From RGIG1828 sp045654685 (GTDB lineage: Bacteria > Bacillota > Clostridia > UMGS1810), in NCBI GenBank assembly GCA_045654685.1, contig JAZONV010000106.1, forward strand, positions 1 through 41,822: a DNA stretch of 41,822 nt. The letters run 5' to 3'. This document shows, one piece after another, positions 15,559 through 22,554 of this stretch. A model generated the notes under the pieces. The model saw only the letters and a program-made list of their open reading frames with translations, ran no database searches and was not told the DNA's origin. A program made the position numbers and the translations under genes. Position 1 is the first letter of the stretch; every line of letters starts with the position of its first letter.

Positions 15559-16242
15559 TTGAGTAGTACAAATAGAAGTAACGCAAGAAAAGAACATATA
15601 TCAGATTATTATGTAACACCAATACCTGATATTGAATTATTCCTGAGAGAACTTGATAAGAGGATTTGTTTACAATGGGAGAAGAGGAAGATCATTGATT
15701 GCTGTGCAGGTGGTAATGAAGAAAAACTATTTTCTCTTGGTGGAGGAATTATCGGCATTAGAGAACTTCATCATCCTATGAGTTATCCGACAGCGATACA
15801 TAATGTTTTCGGCAATTGCAATGTCAATACCATTGATATCCGTGAAGATTCATTGGCAGCAACCAAGGGCGACTACCTTACAATGAATGTAAAAGATTAT
15901 AAGCCTGAAATTATAATCACAAATCCACCTTTCGCTATAGCAACAGATATTATTGAAAAAGCGATTTCTGATGTTGTAGATGGTGGATATGTAATTATGT
16001 TGCTGAGATTGAATTTCTTTGGAAGCGAAGAACGTAAACCTTTCTTTGAAAAGTATATGCCGGAATGGTGTTTTGTTCATCGTAAAAGAATGTCTTTTGT
16101 AGATAAAAAAGATAACATTGGATGCGTTGAATTTAATAAAGATGATAAGCCGAAGAAGGGCAGTACCGACAGCATTGAATATGCTCACTTTGTTTTTAGA
16201 AAAGGAGTTAAACCCGATTATACAAAACTGGTGGTGATTTAA
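15559..16242 (+). CDS. N6-adenine DNA methyltransferase
   Basis: The 227-residue product has I-I-D-C-C-A-G-G-N near residue 46 as the S-adenosylmethionine-binding motif and N-P-P-F near 119 as the catalytic motif IV, in the order motif I then IV. The N-terminus (N-R-S-N-A-R and S-D-Y-Y-V-T-P) is typical of phage DNA adenine methyltransferases. It is probably a protective or regulatory enzyme without a cognate nuclease. TTG 15559 is the only workable start, because TGA 15550-15552 closes the frame 6 bp upstream. It overlaps the following gene by one base. Confidence 0.85.
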   Translation: MSSTNRSNARKEHISDYYVTPIPDIELFLRELDKRICLQWEKRKIIDCCAGGNEEKLFSLGGGIIGIRELHHPMSYPTAIHNVFGNCNVNTIDIREDSLAATKGDYLTMNVKDYKPEIIITNPPFAIATDIIEKAISDVVDGGYVIMLLRLNFFGSEERKPFFEKYMPEWCFVHRKRMSFVDKKDNIGCVEFNKDDKPKKGSTDSIEYAHFVFRKGVKPDYTKLVVI

Positions 16243-16397
16243 TGAAATGGGATATTACAATCACAGAAATTCTTAAACGCAAAATTGAAATTGAAGCTGA
16301 AAGTTATGATGAAGCAATAACAAAAGCGAAGAATATGTATTATGGCTGTGAATTTATATTGGATTCCAGTGATTTGGTAGAGCAAGAGTTTAAGTAG
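16242..16397 (+). CDS. DpnD/PcfM family protein
   Basis: A 51-residue protein that starts at ATG 16242 inside the TAATG overlap with the methyltransferase stop. The pattern W-D-I-T-I-T-E-I-L, then I-E-I-E-A-E-S-Y-D-E-A-I, and finally ILDSSDLVEQEF matches the DpnD/PcfM family. This is a small family of unknown function found in mobile elements and near adenine methyltransferase systems. The tight coupling to a DNA methyltransferase here fits that association. Confidence 0.75.
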   Translation: MKWDITITEILKRKIEIEAESYDEAITKAKNMYYGCEFILDSSDLVEQEFK

Positions 16398-16412
16398 ACG
16401 GAGGTATTTTAT

Positions 16413-17171
16413 ATAGACAGATTAGGCGAAATAAATAAAAACACTCAAGGAACGCCAATGAAGATAGTCAGATACGGGAATTATACTGATATTGATGTTG
16501 AGTTTTTAGATGACTTTCATTACATAAAAAAACACAATAACTATAGCAATTTCAAAAACGGTCAGATTAAAAATCCATACGATAGAGCCGTATTTGGTGT
16601 TGGTTATATTGGCGATGGTAGGTGGAAAGTCAAAGATGCAAATGGTAAGTTTTCAAGAGTATATCTTTGTTGGATGCATATGATTGAGCGATGCTATTAC
16701 GAGAAGAATAAAGATTTACATCCTGCATATTTCGGTATTGCTACCGTATGTGATGAATGGCACAATTTTCAAACTTTTGCAGATTGGTATTCAGAAAAAG
16801 AATATAAGTGTGAAGGCAGATTGCATATTGATAAAGATATAAAATTTCCGGGCAATACAGTATATTCACCAAAGACTTGTATTCTTGTGCCACAAAGAAT
16901 AAATGAATTATTTACTTGTAGAAGAAATAATTTAGGTTTGCCTGTTGGCATAAAGATTACTTCTTGCGGTAATTTTACTGCCTTATATAACGGCAAAGGA
17001 TTAGGAACTTATAAAACATTAAGAGAAGCATTTGATGTTTATGCGACAAGTAAAGAACGAGCTATAAGAAGCGTGGCAAAAGAGTATAAAAACATAATTC
17101 CTTTAGAAGTCTACGAAGCACTTCTGAATTATAGAGTGTTACTTGAAAACGATAAAAATTATGTTGCGTAA
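16413..17171 (+). CDS. AP2/HNH-like phage DNA-binding protein, probable ATA start
   Basis: The first ATG in this frame is 16458, but it has no ribosome site. The frame extends upstream to an ATA at 16413, placed 8 bp after GGAGG (16400-16404). The extra residues D-R-L-G-E-I-N-K-N-T-Q-G resemble the usual N-terminus of this family (R-x-G-E, then N, then G). The 252-residue protein has the family's Y-x-N-F-K-N-G, V-F-G-V-G-Y-I-G, W-M-H-M-I-E-R-C-Y and E-W-H-N-F-Q-T-F segments, followed by a region resembling an AP2-type DNA-binding domain. Members lie in phages and may be homing endonucleases or DNA-binding proteins. If ATG is used, the protein is 237 residues. Confidence 0.65.
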   Translation: MDRLGEINKNTQGTPMKIVRYGNYTDIDVEFLDDFHYIKKHNNYSNFKNGQIKNPYDRAVFGVGYIGDGRWKVKDANGKFSRVYLCWMHMIERCYYEKNKDLHPAYFGIATVCDEWHNFQTFADWYSEKEYKCEGRLHIDKDIKFPGNTVYSPKTCILVPQRINELFTCRRNNLGLPVGIKITSCGNFTALYNGKGLGTYKTLREAFDVYATSKERAIRSVAKEYKNIIPLEVYEALLNYRVLLENDKNYVA

Positions 17172-17219
17172 ACACAATTTCTCTTTTGAATTTTCATTTT
17201 AACAGGAGAAGAAAAGCAG

Positions 17220-17522
17220 ATGATGACATTTTATCACGGCACGACAGATATTTTTAATATAAAGAAAATTCTCCTACCGCCTACATATACAAATAATCTG
17301 AGAGAAGAATGGCGTAAGAAATATCAAAATATGGTTTTCTTTACAACATCTCTTCTCTCAGCTCAAAAGTTTGCAAGAAAAGCTTGCGAAAAATACGGTT
17401 GAAATCCAATTGTATATGAAGTTAAGCCTATTGGTCAGTATTTTAATACAATTTATGGAGAATATATTAGCGAGAGAGCATTGATTATAGGTATAAAACA
17501 ACAAACTGTTGTCAATAATTAA
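17220..17522 (+). pseudogene. ADP-ribosyltransferase-like protein interrupted by TGA
   Basis: The frame starts at ATG 17220 (ribosome site AGGAGAAG) and meets TGA at 17400-17402. It then continues without a break to TAA 17520-17522. Read through, it gives a 100-residue protein with F-Y-H-G-T-T near the start, V-F-F-T-T-S-L-L-S-A-Q-K-F-A in the middle and N-P-I-V-Y-E-V-K-P near the end. That is the H ... Y/F-x-T/S pattern of small Arr-like ADP-ribosyltransferase folds. The TGA sits where glycine (GGA) would fit, so one G-to-T change explains it. TGA ends other genes of the element (753, 10179, 11047, 14627), so general recoding is unlikely. Confidence 0.6.
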
Positions 17523-17541
17523 AATAAAGAGGAGGTACAAT

Positions 17542-17703
17542 ATGGCTCTTAAATGTGTAGTTGTAGATAAAAACGGTAAAGTATTAAGTGACGATGAACT
17601 TAAAAATAAAGTTATAGATAACCAAAGATATTACGATATTGTCCTTCCTATAAGGAAAAGAATAAATGACGAGCTTTTTCGACAAGATAAAAAATTAGTT
17701 TAA
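17542..17703 (+). CDS. hypothetical protein, 53 aa
   Basis: The start is ATG 17542, 5-6 bp after GAGGAGG (17530-17536). The short product begins with a strand pair (LKCVVVDKNGKVL) and ends in a charged helix. No family is recognised. It is the last small gene before the recombinase promoter. Confidence 0.5.
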   Translation: MALKCVVVDKNGKVLSDDELKNKVIDNQRYYDIVLPIRKRINDELFRQDKKLV

Positions 17704-17708
17704 AATAG

Positions 17709-17737
17709 TTGAAATTTTAAACTAAATATGCTATAAT
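17709..17737 (+). promoter_or_regulatory. sigma-A promoter of the serine recombinase
   Basis: TTGAAA (17709-17714) and TATAAT (17732-17737) are 17 bp apart, a near-perfect vegetative promoter. Transcription should start near 17744, inside the inverted repeat at 17738-17762, and reach the recombinase ribosome site GGAGG at 17773-17777. Confidence 0.75.
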
Positions 17738-17762
17738 GAGTATACTACAAATTAGTATACTC
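17738..17762. promoter_or_regulatory. perfect 10-bp inverted repeat over the start site, likely operator
   Basis: GAGTATACTA and TAGTATACTC are separated by 5 bp and begin directly after the -10 box. Each arm holds the smaller palindrome AGTATACT. A dimeric repressor bound here would block the recombinase promoter. The repeat is followed by a weak T-rich stretch, so a role as an RNA hairpin is also possible. Confidence 0.55.
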
Positions 17763-17783
17763 ATTTTGTTTTGGAGGTATTCT

Positions 17784-19136
17784 ATGAAAGCGGCTATATA
17801 TATTAGGGTTTCAACAGATGCACAGTTTGAAGAGGGATATTCTGTAGATGCTCAAAAAGAGCAATTAACAGCTTATTGTATATCAAAAGGCATGAAAAAT
17901 TATGATTATTACATAGATGGCGGTTGGTCTGGAAGCAATATAGAAAGACCGGAGATGGAAAGATTGATGAATGATGTTAAAGAAGGGAAGGTGTCTCATG
18001 TTGTTGTTTACAAATTAGACCGTCTTAGTCGTTCACAAAAAGATACGTTATATTTAATCGAAGATGTATTTATGCCTAATAATGTAGACTTTGTTTCACT
18101 TACGGAATCCTTAGATACATCGACTCCTATCGGCAGAACTATGATTGGTATTCTTGCTGCTTTTGCTCAGCTAGAACGAGAAACCATTCGTATGAGAACA
18201 AGAATGGGAATGAATGAGAGAGTAAAAGAAGGATACTGGATGGGTGGTGGAAGAGTGCCTTTTGGTTATGACTATGATAGAAATCAAGGTATACTAGTTC
18301 CAAATAAAGATGCAGAAAAAGTTAGACGAATATACGATCTCTATATACAAGGGCATTCTCCTCAAAACATTGCAAATATGCTTGGATTAAAATATGATAA
18401 ACTTGCTATTCAGATACTAAAGAGAAAAAGTAATTATGGTATTATTGAATATAACGGCATGGAATATCAAGGTCGGCATGAGCCTATAATCAGCAAAGAA
18501 ATATATGATAAAGCGATGAATGCAATGATTGACAGATCAATTACAAGAACATCTACTTCTGATTATTTGCTTACAGGATTGGTGTATTGCGGAAAATGCG
18601 GTGCGAAAATGCGCTACCAAAAATGGGGGAATAAAGGAAGTAAACTTGTGTGTTATTCTCAACAAACTTCAAAGCCATATCTTATAAAAGATAAAGATTG
18701 TGAACAACCCAAATTATGGGCTGATGAGGTTGAAGATATTGTAATTAAGAGATTACTTTCATTAAAAGAAGAAAGACGAGAGATGACGCCCGTAGATTAT
18801 AATTCTTCTGCAATAGAATTGTTAACATACCAAAAAGAAGAGATTGAGAAAAAAATTAAGAGATTATATAATCTCTATTCTGAATCAACGGATGAGTTGC
18901 TTTTGGAAACAATTAATGAAAATAAAACACATCTTGAAAAAATAAATAACAAGTTAAAAAACGAATTGAAACAACAAAATATTATTTCGACGAGAAGAAC
19001 AATAAAAGATGCAGTTGATAATTTAGATTCTCAATGGGACTATATGACACAAAAGGAAAAACAGGCTCTTGTTAGGACGCTTGTTAGTAAGGTTATCGTT
19101 ATAGATGAAATGATAAAAGTAGAACTTGCTATATAA
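17784..19136 (+). CDS. large serine recombinase (integrase/excisionase of the element)
   Basis: A 450-residue large serine recombinase. The resolvase domain (about 1-150) has Y-I-R8-V-S10-T with catalytic S10, then D-R-L-S-R and R-T-M-I-G-I-L-A-A-F-A-Q-L-E-R. The recombinase domain follows (G-R-V-P-F-G-Y). A zinc ribbon with C269, C272, C290 and C306 comes next, then a coiled coil at about 345-410 that in the family controls the direction of recombination. I chose ATG 17784, behind TTGGAGG; the in-frame ATG 17736 lies inside the promoter. The stop is 12 bp from the broken end of sigG, the usual place for such a gene. It probably inserts and excises the element at sigG. Confidence 0.9.
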   Translation: MKAAIYIRVSTDAQFEEGYSVDAQKEQLTAYCISKGMKNYDYYIDGGWSGSNIERPEMERLMNDVKEGKVSHVVVYKLDRLSRSQKDTLYLIEDVFMPNNVDFVSLTESLDTSTPIGRTMIGILAAFAQLERETIRMRTRMGMNERVKEGYWMGGGRVPFGYDYDRNQGILVPNKDAEKVRRIYDLYIQGHSPQNIANMLGLKYDKLAIQILKRKSNYGIIEYNGMEYQGRHEPIISKEIYDKAMNAMIDRSITRTSTSDYLLTGLVYCGKCGAKMRYQKWGNKGSKLVCYSQQTSKPYLIKDKDCEQPKLWADEVEDIVIKRLLSLKEERREMTPVDYNSSAIELLTYQKEEIEKKIKRLYNLYSESTDELLLETINENKTHLEKINNKLKNELKQQNIISTRRTIKDAVDNLDSQWDYMTQKEKQALVRTLVSKVIVIDEMIKVELAI

Positions 19137-19160
19137 ATTACGACAAGGTATAATCATCGG
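19137..19160. other. element-chromosome junction (att site) inside sigG
   Basis: To the right of about 19149 the - strand reads as sigG. To the left it reads into the element, and sigG homology stops after the codons for P-M-I-I. In an intact sigG the next residue should be G of G-E-I-R-R, but here it is P, encoded by element DNA. The crossover must lie within a few bases of 19146-19157 (GATTAT/ATAATC region). The exact core cannot be set without the other end or an empty site. Confidence 0.75.
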
Positions 19161-19442
19161 AATTGCATATGTTGAAAACTTAACATTTTGGGACAGGTCA
19201 AAATTATCAACAGATTTCATGAGTCCTATGCATCCAACCTGAAAAAGATCATCTGCACTTTCGCCCCTTGATGAGAATTTCTGTATAACCGAAAGCACAA
19301 GCCTGAGATTTCCATTGATAAATTCGTCCCTTGCGCTTTTGTCACCATTTTTTATTCTTTCAAACAACGCAAGTTTCTCATCGTTGGTAAGCACCGGAAG
19401 TTTGGAAGTGTTCACTCCACATATTTCAACTTTGTTAATCAT
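19149..19442 (-). pseudogene. sigG: RNA polymerase sporulation sigma factor SigG, N-terminal 98 codons, split by the element
   Basis: Residues 1-98 match SigG closely: N-K-V-E-I-C-G-V-x-T-S-K-L-P-V-L at the start, which is diagnostic of SigG rather than SigF, E or K, then region 2 with N-G-N-L-R-L-V-L-S-V-I and D-L-F-Q-V-G-C-I-G-L-M-K. The match ends in F-S-T-Y-A-I-P-M-I-I. After that the frame runs on into the element for 41 unrelated codons to 19023, which are antisense to the recombinase. The remainder (regions 2.4 to 4) is not in the window and should lie left of position 1. SigG drives late forespore genes, so sporulation should fail unless the element leaves. Start ATG 19442 follows GGAGG. 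Confidence 0.9.
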
Positions 19443-19505
19443 AAAAAAACCTCCGAGAAGAAATTATTGTTAATACAATAAAATCTTTCCCGAAGGTTAT
19501 TTTTT
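19441..19505. terminator. bidirectional hairpin overlapping the sigG ribosome site and promoter
   Basis: AACCTCCGAGAA (19448-19459) pairs with TTCCCGAAGGTT (19487-19498), 12 bp including two G-T pairs. On the + strand it is followed by ATTTTTT, and on the - strand by seven T before the sigG start. It should stop leftward transcripts from the kinase operon and rightward transcripts from the element. The sigG ribosome site (19450-19454) forms part of one arm. Confidence 0.65.
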
Positions 19506-19511
19506 ATATAC
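19481..19511 (-). promoter_or_regulatory. sigma-F-type promoter of sigG
   Basis: On the - strand, GTATA (19511 to 19507) is followed after 16 bp by GGAAAGATTT (19490 to 19481). This fits the sigma-F pattern GywTA, about 15-16 bp, GGnnAnAnTw. Transcription should begin near 19474, after the upstream hairpin arm. Such transcripts would have an open ribosome site. Confidence 0.6.
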
Positions 19512-19535
19512 TGTCATTTGTTGTTAAAAAATGAA

Positions 19536-20621
19536 TTATATATATTTTTCAACAATTTTTTTCATTTCATCAAGTTTTGAGAAAATGTCCTGACAAAGCT
19601 TGAGATGATTTTTTGCTCTCACAAGATTCTGATCAGGATAGTGAATTTTGAAGTATGTATCACCATCGAGATAATCAGTCAAAAATCTTATGCCACATTC
19701 ATATGTGAGAATTAAGGCACTCAATGGTAAAAGTTCAACTTCTTTTTTTGTAATGGTGTTTTTGAGTTCACCAATAAATCCCTTTGTATAGCTTTCGAAA
19801 TATTCAAGACTGAACCATACCTTATCAAGATCTGCTTCATCTTCAACTGCAGTTGATGCACCAAATCTCAATGAATCACCAAAGTCGCAGAGGAGAGAGC
19901 CCGGCATAACAGTATCAAGGTCAATAACACAAAGACATTTTTCAGTTTCTTTATCAAAAAGAACATTATTGAGTTTTGTGTCATTGTGAGTTACTCTGTA
20001 GGGGATTTCACCTGAATCAAGACAATCCTGAATTGAATTGCATATTTCGGCATATTTCATATATCCGTCATATATATCCTTCACTTCGTCTTTTCTTCCT
20101 GCTGCATTTTTTTCATATGCATTTATGAGATTTTGTGTTCTTTTGGGTGTGTGGTGGAAATTGGGAATTGTTTCATAAAGAGATGAAGCATCAAAGTCTG
20201 CAAGCAAATTCTGGAACTGACCAAAGGCTCTTGCTGATTCTTCAAACTGTTCCGGATTTTCAGGAAGGTTCAATGAAAGAGTGTTATCAATGAATTTGTA
20301 CATTCTGTAACACTTTCCCTCTTTTGATTTGTAGTACAGTTTATCATCTGTTGTTTTGATGATATTGAGAGTTTCCCTATCCGGATTTCCGCCGCTTTCA
20401 ATGATTTTTTTTCTCAAATGAGTTGTAACCGCTGAAATGTTATGCATAAGTTCATCAGGGTTTTTGAAAATCGAAGTGTTTATTCTCTGGAGAATATATT
20501 TGGGCGTAGAGTCTGCAATGTATGTATCGTTAATGTGACCGTCACCATAGGGGTCAACGTCAAATTCAATAGCGAATGCACTCATTACATCCACAAAAGA
20601 TGATCTATCAGATGCCATCAT
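19536..20621 (-). CDS. APH-family sugar 1-kinase (N-acetylhexosamine kinase-like)
   Basis: A 361-residue kinase of the aminoglycoside phosphotransferase/choline kinase fold. It has the catalytic loop V-T-H-N-D-T-K-L-N-N-V near residue 205 and the metal-binding V-I-D-L-D-T near 230, followed by G-D-S-L-R. The N-terminal G-D-G-H-I-N-D-T-Y and Y-I-L-Q-R-I-N segments are typical of the NahK-like branch that phosphorylates N-acetylhexosamines at C1. The paired nucleotidyltransferase, overlapping by 14 bp, could convert the sugar 1-phosphate to an NDP-sugar, as in the lacto-N-biose pathway of bifidobacteria. The sugar itself is inferred from the family and neighbour only. Confidence 0.75.
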   Translation of the reverse strand: MMASDRSSFVDVMSAFAIEFDVDPYGDGHINDTYIADSTPKYILQRINTSIFKNPDELMHNISAVTTHLRKKIIESGGNPDRETLNIIKTTDDKLYYKSKEGKCYRMYKFIDNTLSLNLPENPEQFEESARAFGQFQNLLADFDASSLYETIPNFHHTPKRTQNLINAYEKNAAGRKDEVKDIYDGYMKYAEICNSIQDCLDSGEIPYRVTHNDTKLNNVLFDKETEKCLCVIDLDTVMPGSLLCDFGDSLRFGASTAVEDEADLDKVWFSLEYFESYTKGFIGELKNTITKKEVELLPLSALILTYECGIRFLTDYLDGDTYFKIHYPDQNLVRAKNHLKLCQDIFSKLDEMKKIVEKYI

Positions 20622-21453
20622 AATAACCTTCTTCCATAAGTTTTAATAGAGCTTCTCTGACTGTGGGAGTATCTTCTTTATATGTAACTCCATACCATTT
20701 ATCGTCAGAAATATATGCATCAACTTTCTGTCCTTTTTTCTGAATGAGGTCATCAACAACAAAGGGAAGGAAGAATTCCTCTTTTTCAGGATTTGAAAGG
20801 TTATTCAGAAAATCGTAAAATCTTTTTTCGAGTTCAATGAATATTTCGGGTTTGAATCCCCACATATTCATTGAAACAACAGTATCCATGGGAATGCCGC
20901 AGTTCTTGTCAAGAGCGGTATGCTCTGTTACCGATTTTAAAACATTACCATCAAGCTCGCATATGCCTCTTGAAACCGTTCCGTTATCTGTAAGTGTATT
21001 ACCGAGTCTGAAACCTGCCATACATATTTCGCTTCCGGAAACAAGTGCATCATGAACAAGCTGGAAAGATTTTCTTCCGTAAAAATCGTCAGCATTTATT
21101 GCTGCAAAGGGGGAAGTAACTTTCTCTTTTGCACAAAGGACAGCATGACCGGTACCCCAGGGTTTTGAACGTCCGTCAGGAATCTCAAACCCTTCAGGGA
21201 GCATGGAGTCTATCTGCTGGAAAACATACTCAGTATCAATCATTTTTTCAATTCTTTTCCCTGCAGCTTCTCTAAAATCATGTTCAATTTCTTTTTTTAT
21301 GATGAAAATAGCTTTGTTAAATCCTGCTTTTATTGCATCATATACAGAGAAATCAAGGATAATTTCGCCGTTTTTACCCATGGGTGCAATTTGCTTTAAT
21401 CCGCCAAATCTTGAACCCATGCCGGCAGCCATAACCAAAAGTGTTGTATCCAT
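20608..21453 (-). CDS. sugar-1-phosphate nucleotidyltransferase
   Basis: A 281-residue enzyme of the NDP-sugar pyrophosphorylase family. The nucleotide-binding signature is A-A-G-M-G-S-R-F-G-G-L-K-Q near residues 9-21, with W-G-T-G-H-A near 98 and the metal-binding N-A-D-D near 119. The family joins NTP and a sugar 1-phosphate to make an NDP-sugar and pyrophosphate. Its gene starts the leftward operon and overlaps the kinase gene. Which nucleotide and sugar it uses cannot be decided; UTP with GlcNAc-1-P, GalNAc-1-P or glucose-1-P are the likely choices. Start ATG 21453 follows AGGAGATG. Confidence 0.8.
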   Translation of the reverse strand: MDTTLLVMAAGMGSRFGGLKQIAPMGKNGEIILDFSVYDAIKAGFNKAIFIIKKEIEHDFREAAGKRIEKMIDTEYVFQQIDSMLPEGFEIPDGRSKPWGTGHAVLCAKEKVTSPFAAINADDFYGRKSFQLVHDALVSGSEICMAGFRLGNTLTDNGTVSRGICELDGNVLKSVTEHTALDKNCGIPMDTVVSMNMWGFKPEIFIELEKRFYDFLNNLSNPEKEEFFLPFVVDDLIQKKGQKVDAYISDDKWYGVTYKEDTPTVREALLKLMEEGYYDGI

Positions 21454-21610
21454 TTTTTACATCTCCTGTTTTATTGAGGATATTCTTTGTATATATATAA
21501 TGATACAGTTGACATATCCAAAAATATATAATATCATTATAATATAATAAACATTTTGTGTATATATAAAAAAAGATACAAAATCTTTCAATTCGGATAC
21601 GGGTGATGTT
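21454..21610. promoter_or_regulatory. divergent control region between the kinase operon and the AraC gene
   Basis: This 157-bp, very AT-rich region separates the leftward NDP-sugar operon from the rightward AraC gene. On the - strand TTGGAT (21521-21516) and TATATA (21499-21494) are 16 bp apart and may be the operon promoter. A TTGACA on the + strand (21509-21514) has no well-spaced -10 box. Operators for the AraC protein would be expected here, but no clear direct repeat is visible. Confidence 0.35.
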
Positions 21611-22456
21611 ATGTTTGTTGGATGCGATATACCCAGATTAATAAATATTGATAAAATCTACACATTTTTCAAAACTTCGTTCAAAAATAACTACTCATTT
21701 AACGGAGAGAGTCATGATTTTTGGGAAATGGTATTTGTATGTGACGGAACAGTCGGAATAACGGCGGGAAGTGATGTGTATGTCCTTGAAAGAGGGCAGG
21801 CCGTGATACATGAACCAAATGAGTTTCACAGAATATGGTCGGAATTTGATACCAACCCCTCTGTAATTGTTATTTCTTTTTCGGCATCTCATTTCCCTGA
21901 AATAGAATCGAGAATAATTAATGTCGATTCGCATCAGCTTAAAACAATTGACAATATTCACGAAAAAATAATGGATTGCTTCAAGAAGACGGACGTGTTT
22001 ATTTCCGGGATAAAAGATGGTTGTGAATATGAAGTTGCACATTTCATATCAAGCCTTGAACTCTTCATCATTGAACTTATGGGAAAACAGACTCCCGGAA
22101 TATCCAACAACGTAAAAAGTGCTGAAATTTATTCTTCTGCTGTTAAATATATGGAAGAAAATCCCGGGGCGGGCTTATGCATAGAAGATATTGCAAGAGA
22201 ATGTTCCATAAGCAGTGCATATCTTAAGAAAATATTTATGAAATATTCCGGATGCGGCGTGATACAATATTATAATCGTCTTCGTGCCCGTCTTGCCTGC
22301 GGTTATCTTATAAACGGCAGATCCGTGAAAGAAACGGCTATTATACTTGGATTTGGAGATCAGAACTATTTCAGCACATTTTTTAAACGTGTTATCGGTA
22401 TCAGCCCGTCAAAATATCGCAATCAGTCAGGTGTTCAGACAAAATATAAGGGATAA
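21611..22456 (+). CDS. AraC-family transcriptional regulator
   Basis: A 281-residue regulator. The N-terminal part (about 1-150) is a cupin-type sensor, with F-W-E-M near 38 and H-E-P-N-E-F-H-R near 70, as in sugar-responsive AraC proteins. The C-terminal 100 residues are the double helix-turn-helix: I-E-D-I-A-R-E-C-S-I-S-S-A-Y-L-K-K then V-K-E-T-A-I-I-L-G-F-G-D-Q-N-Y-F-S-T-F-F-K-R and I-S-P-S-K-Y-R. Being divergent from the sugar kinase operon, it probably senses the sugar and controls that operon. Start ATG 21611 follows GGGTGATG. Confidence 0.85.
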   Translation: MFVGCDIPRLINIDKIYTFFKTSFKNNYSFNGESHDFWEMVFVCDGTVGITAGSDVYVLERGQAVIHEPNEFHRIWSEFDTNPSVIVISFSASHFPEIESRIINVDSHQLKTIDNIHEKIMDCFKKTDVFISGIKDGCEYEVAHFISSLELFIIELMGKQTPGISNNVKSAEIYSSAVKYMEENPGAGLCIEDIARECSISSAYLKKIFMKYSGCGVIQYYNRLRARLACGYLINGRSVKETAIILGFGDQNYFSTFFKRVIGISPSKYRNQSGVQTKYKG

Positions 22457-22470
22457 TTTGAAAAAACCCC

Positions 22471-22499
22471 TTTTCAAGATGATAATTATATAGTATAAT
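22471..22499 (+). promoter_or_regulatory. promoter of the zapA-led operon
   Basis: TTTTCA (22471-22476) and TATAAT (22494-22499) are 17 bp apart. The predicted start near 22506 is about 50 bp before zapA. The following genes to mgsA are tightly spaced on the same strand. Confidence 0.5.
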
Positions 22500-22554
22500 G
22501 ATATGAAGGCTAAATATTATATACTTGGTAAAATACGTAGAAAAGAGGATTACC

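Noticed and set aside
17400..17402. TGA read as an amino acid throughout the element
   Set aside because: TGA is the natural end of several element genes (753, 10179, 11047, 14627), so it is a normal stop codon here.
19023..19148. C-terminal continuation of the SigG frame
   Set aside because: These 41 codons are antisense to the recombinase end and have no sigma factor similarity. They are an accident of the insertion.
22458..22476. Hairpin TTGAAAA/TTTTCAA after the AraC gene as terminator
   Set aside because: The seven-pair stem is mostly A-T and has no T-run, and it overlaps the zapA promoter.
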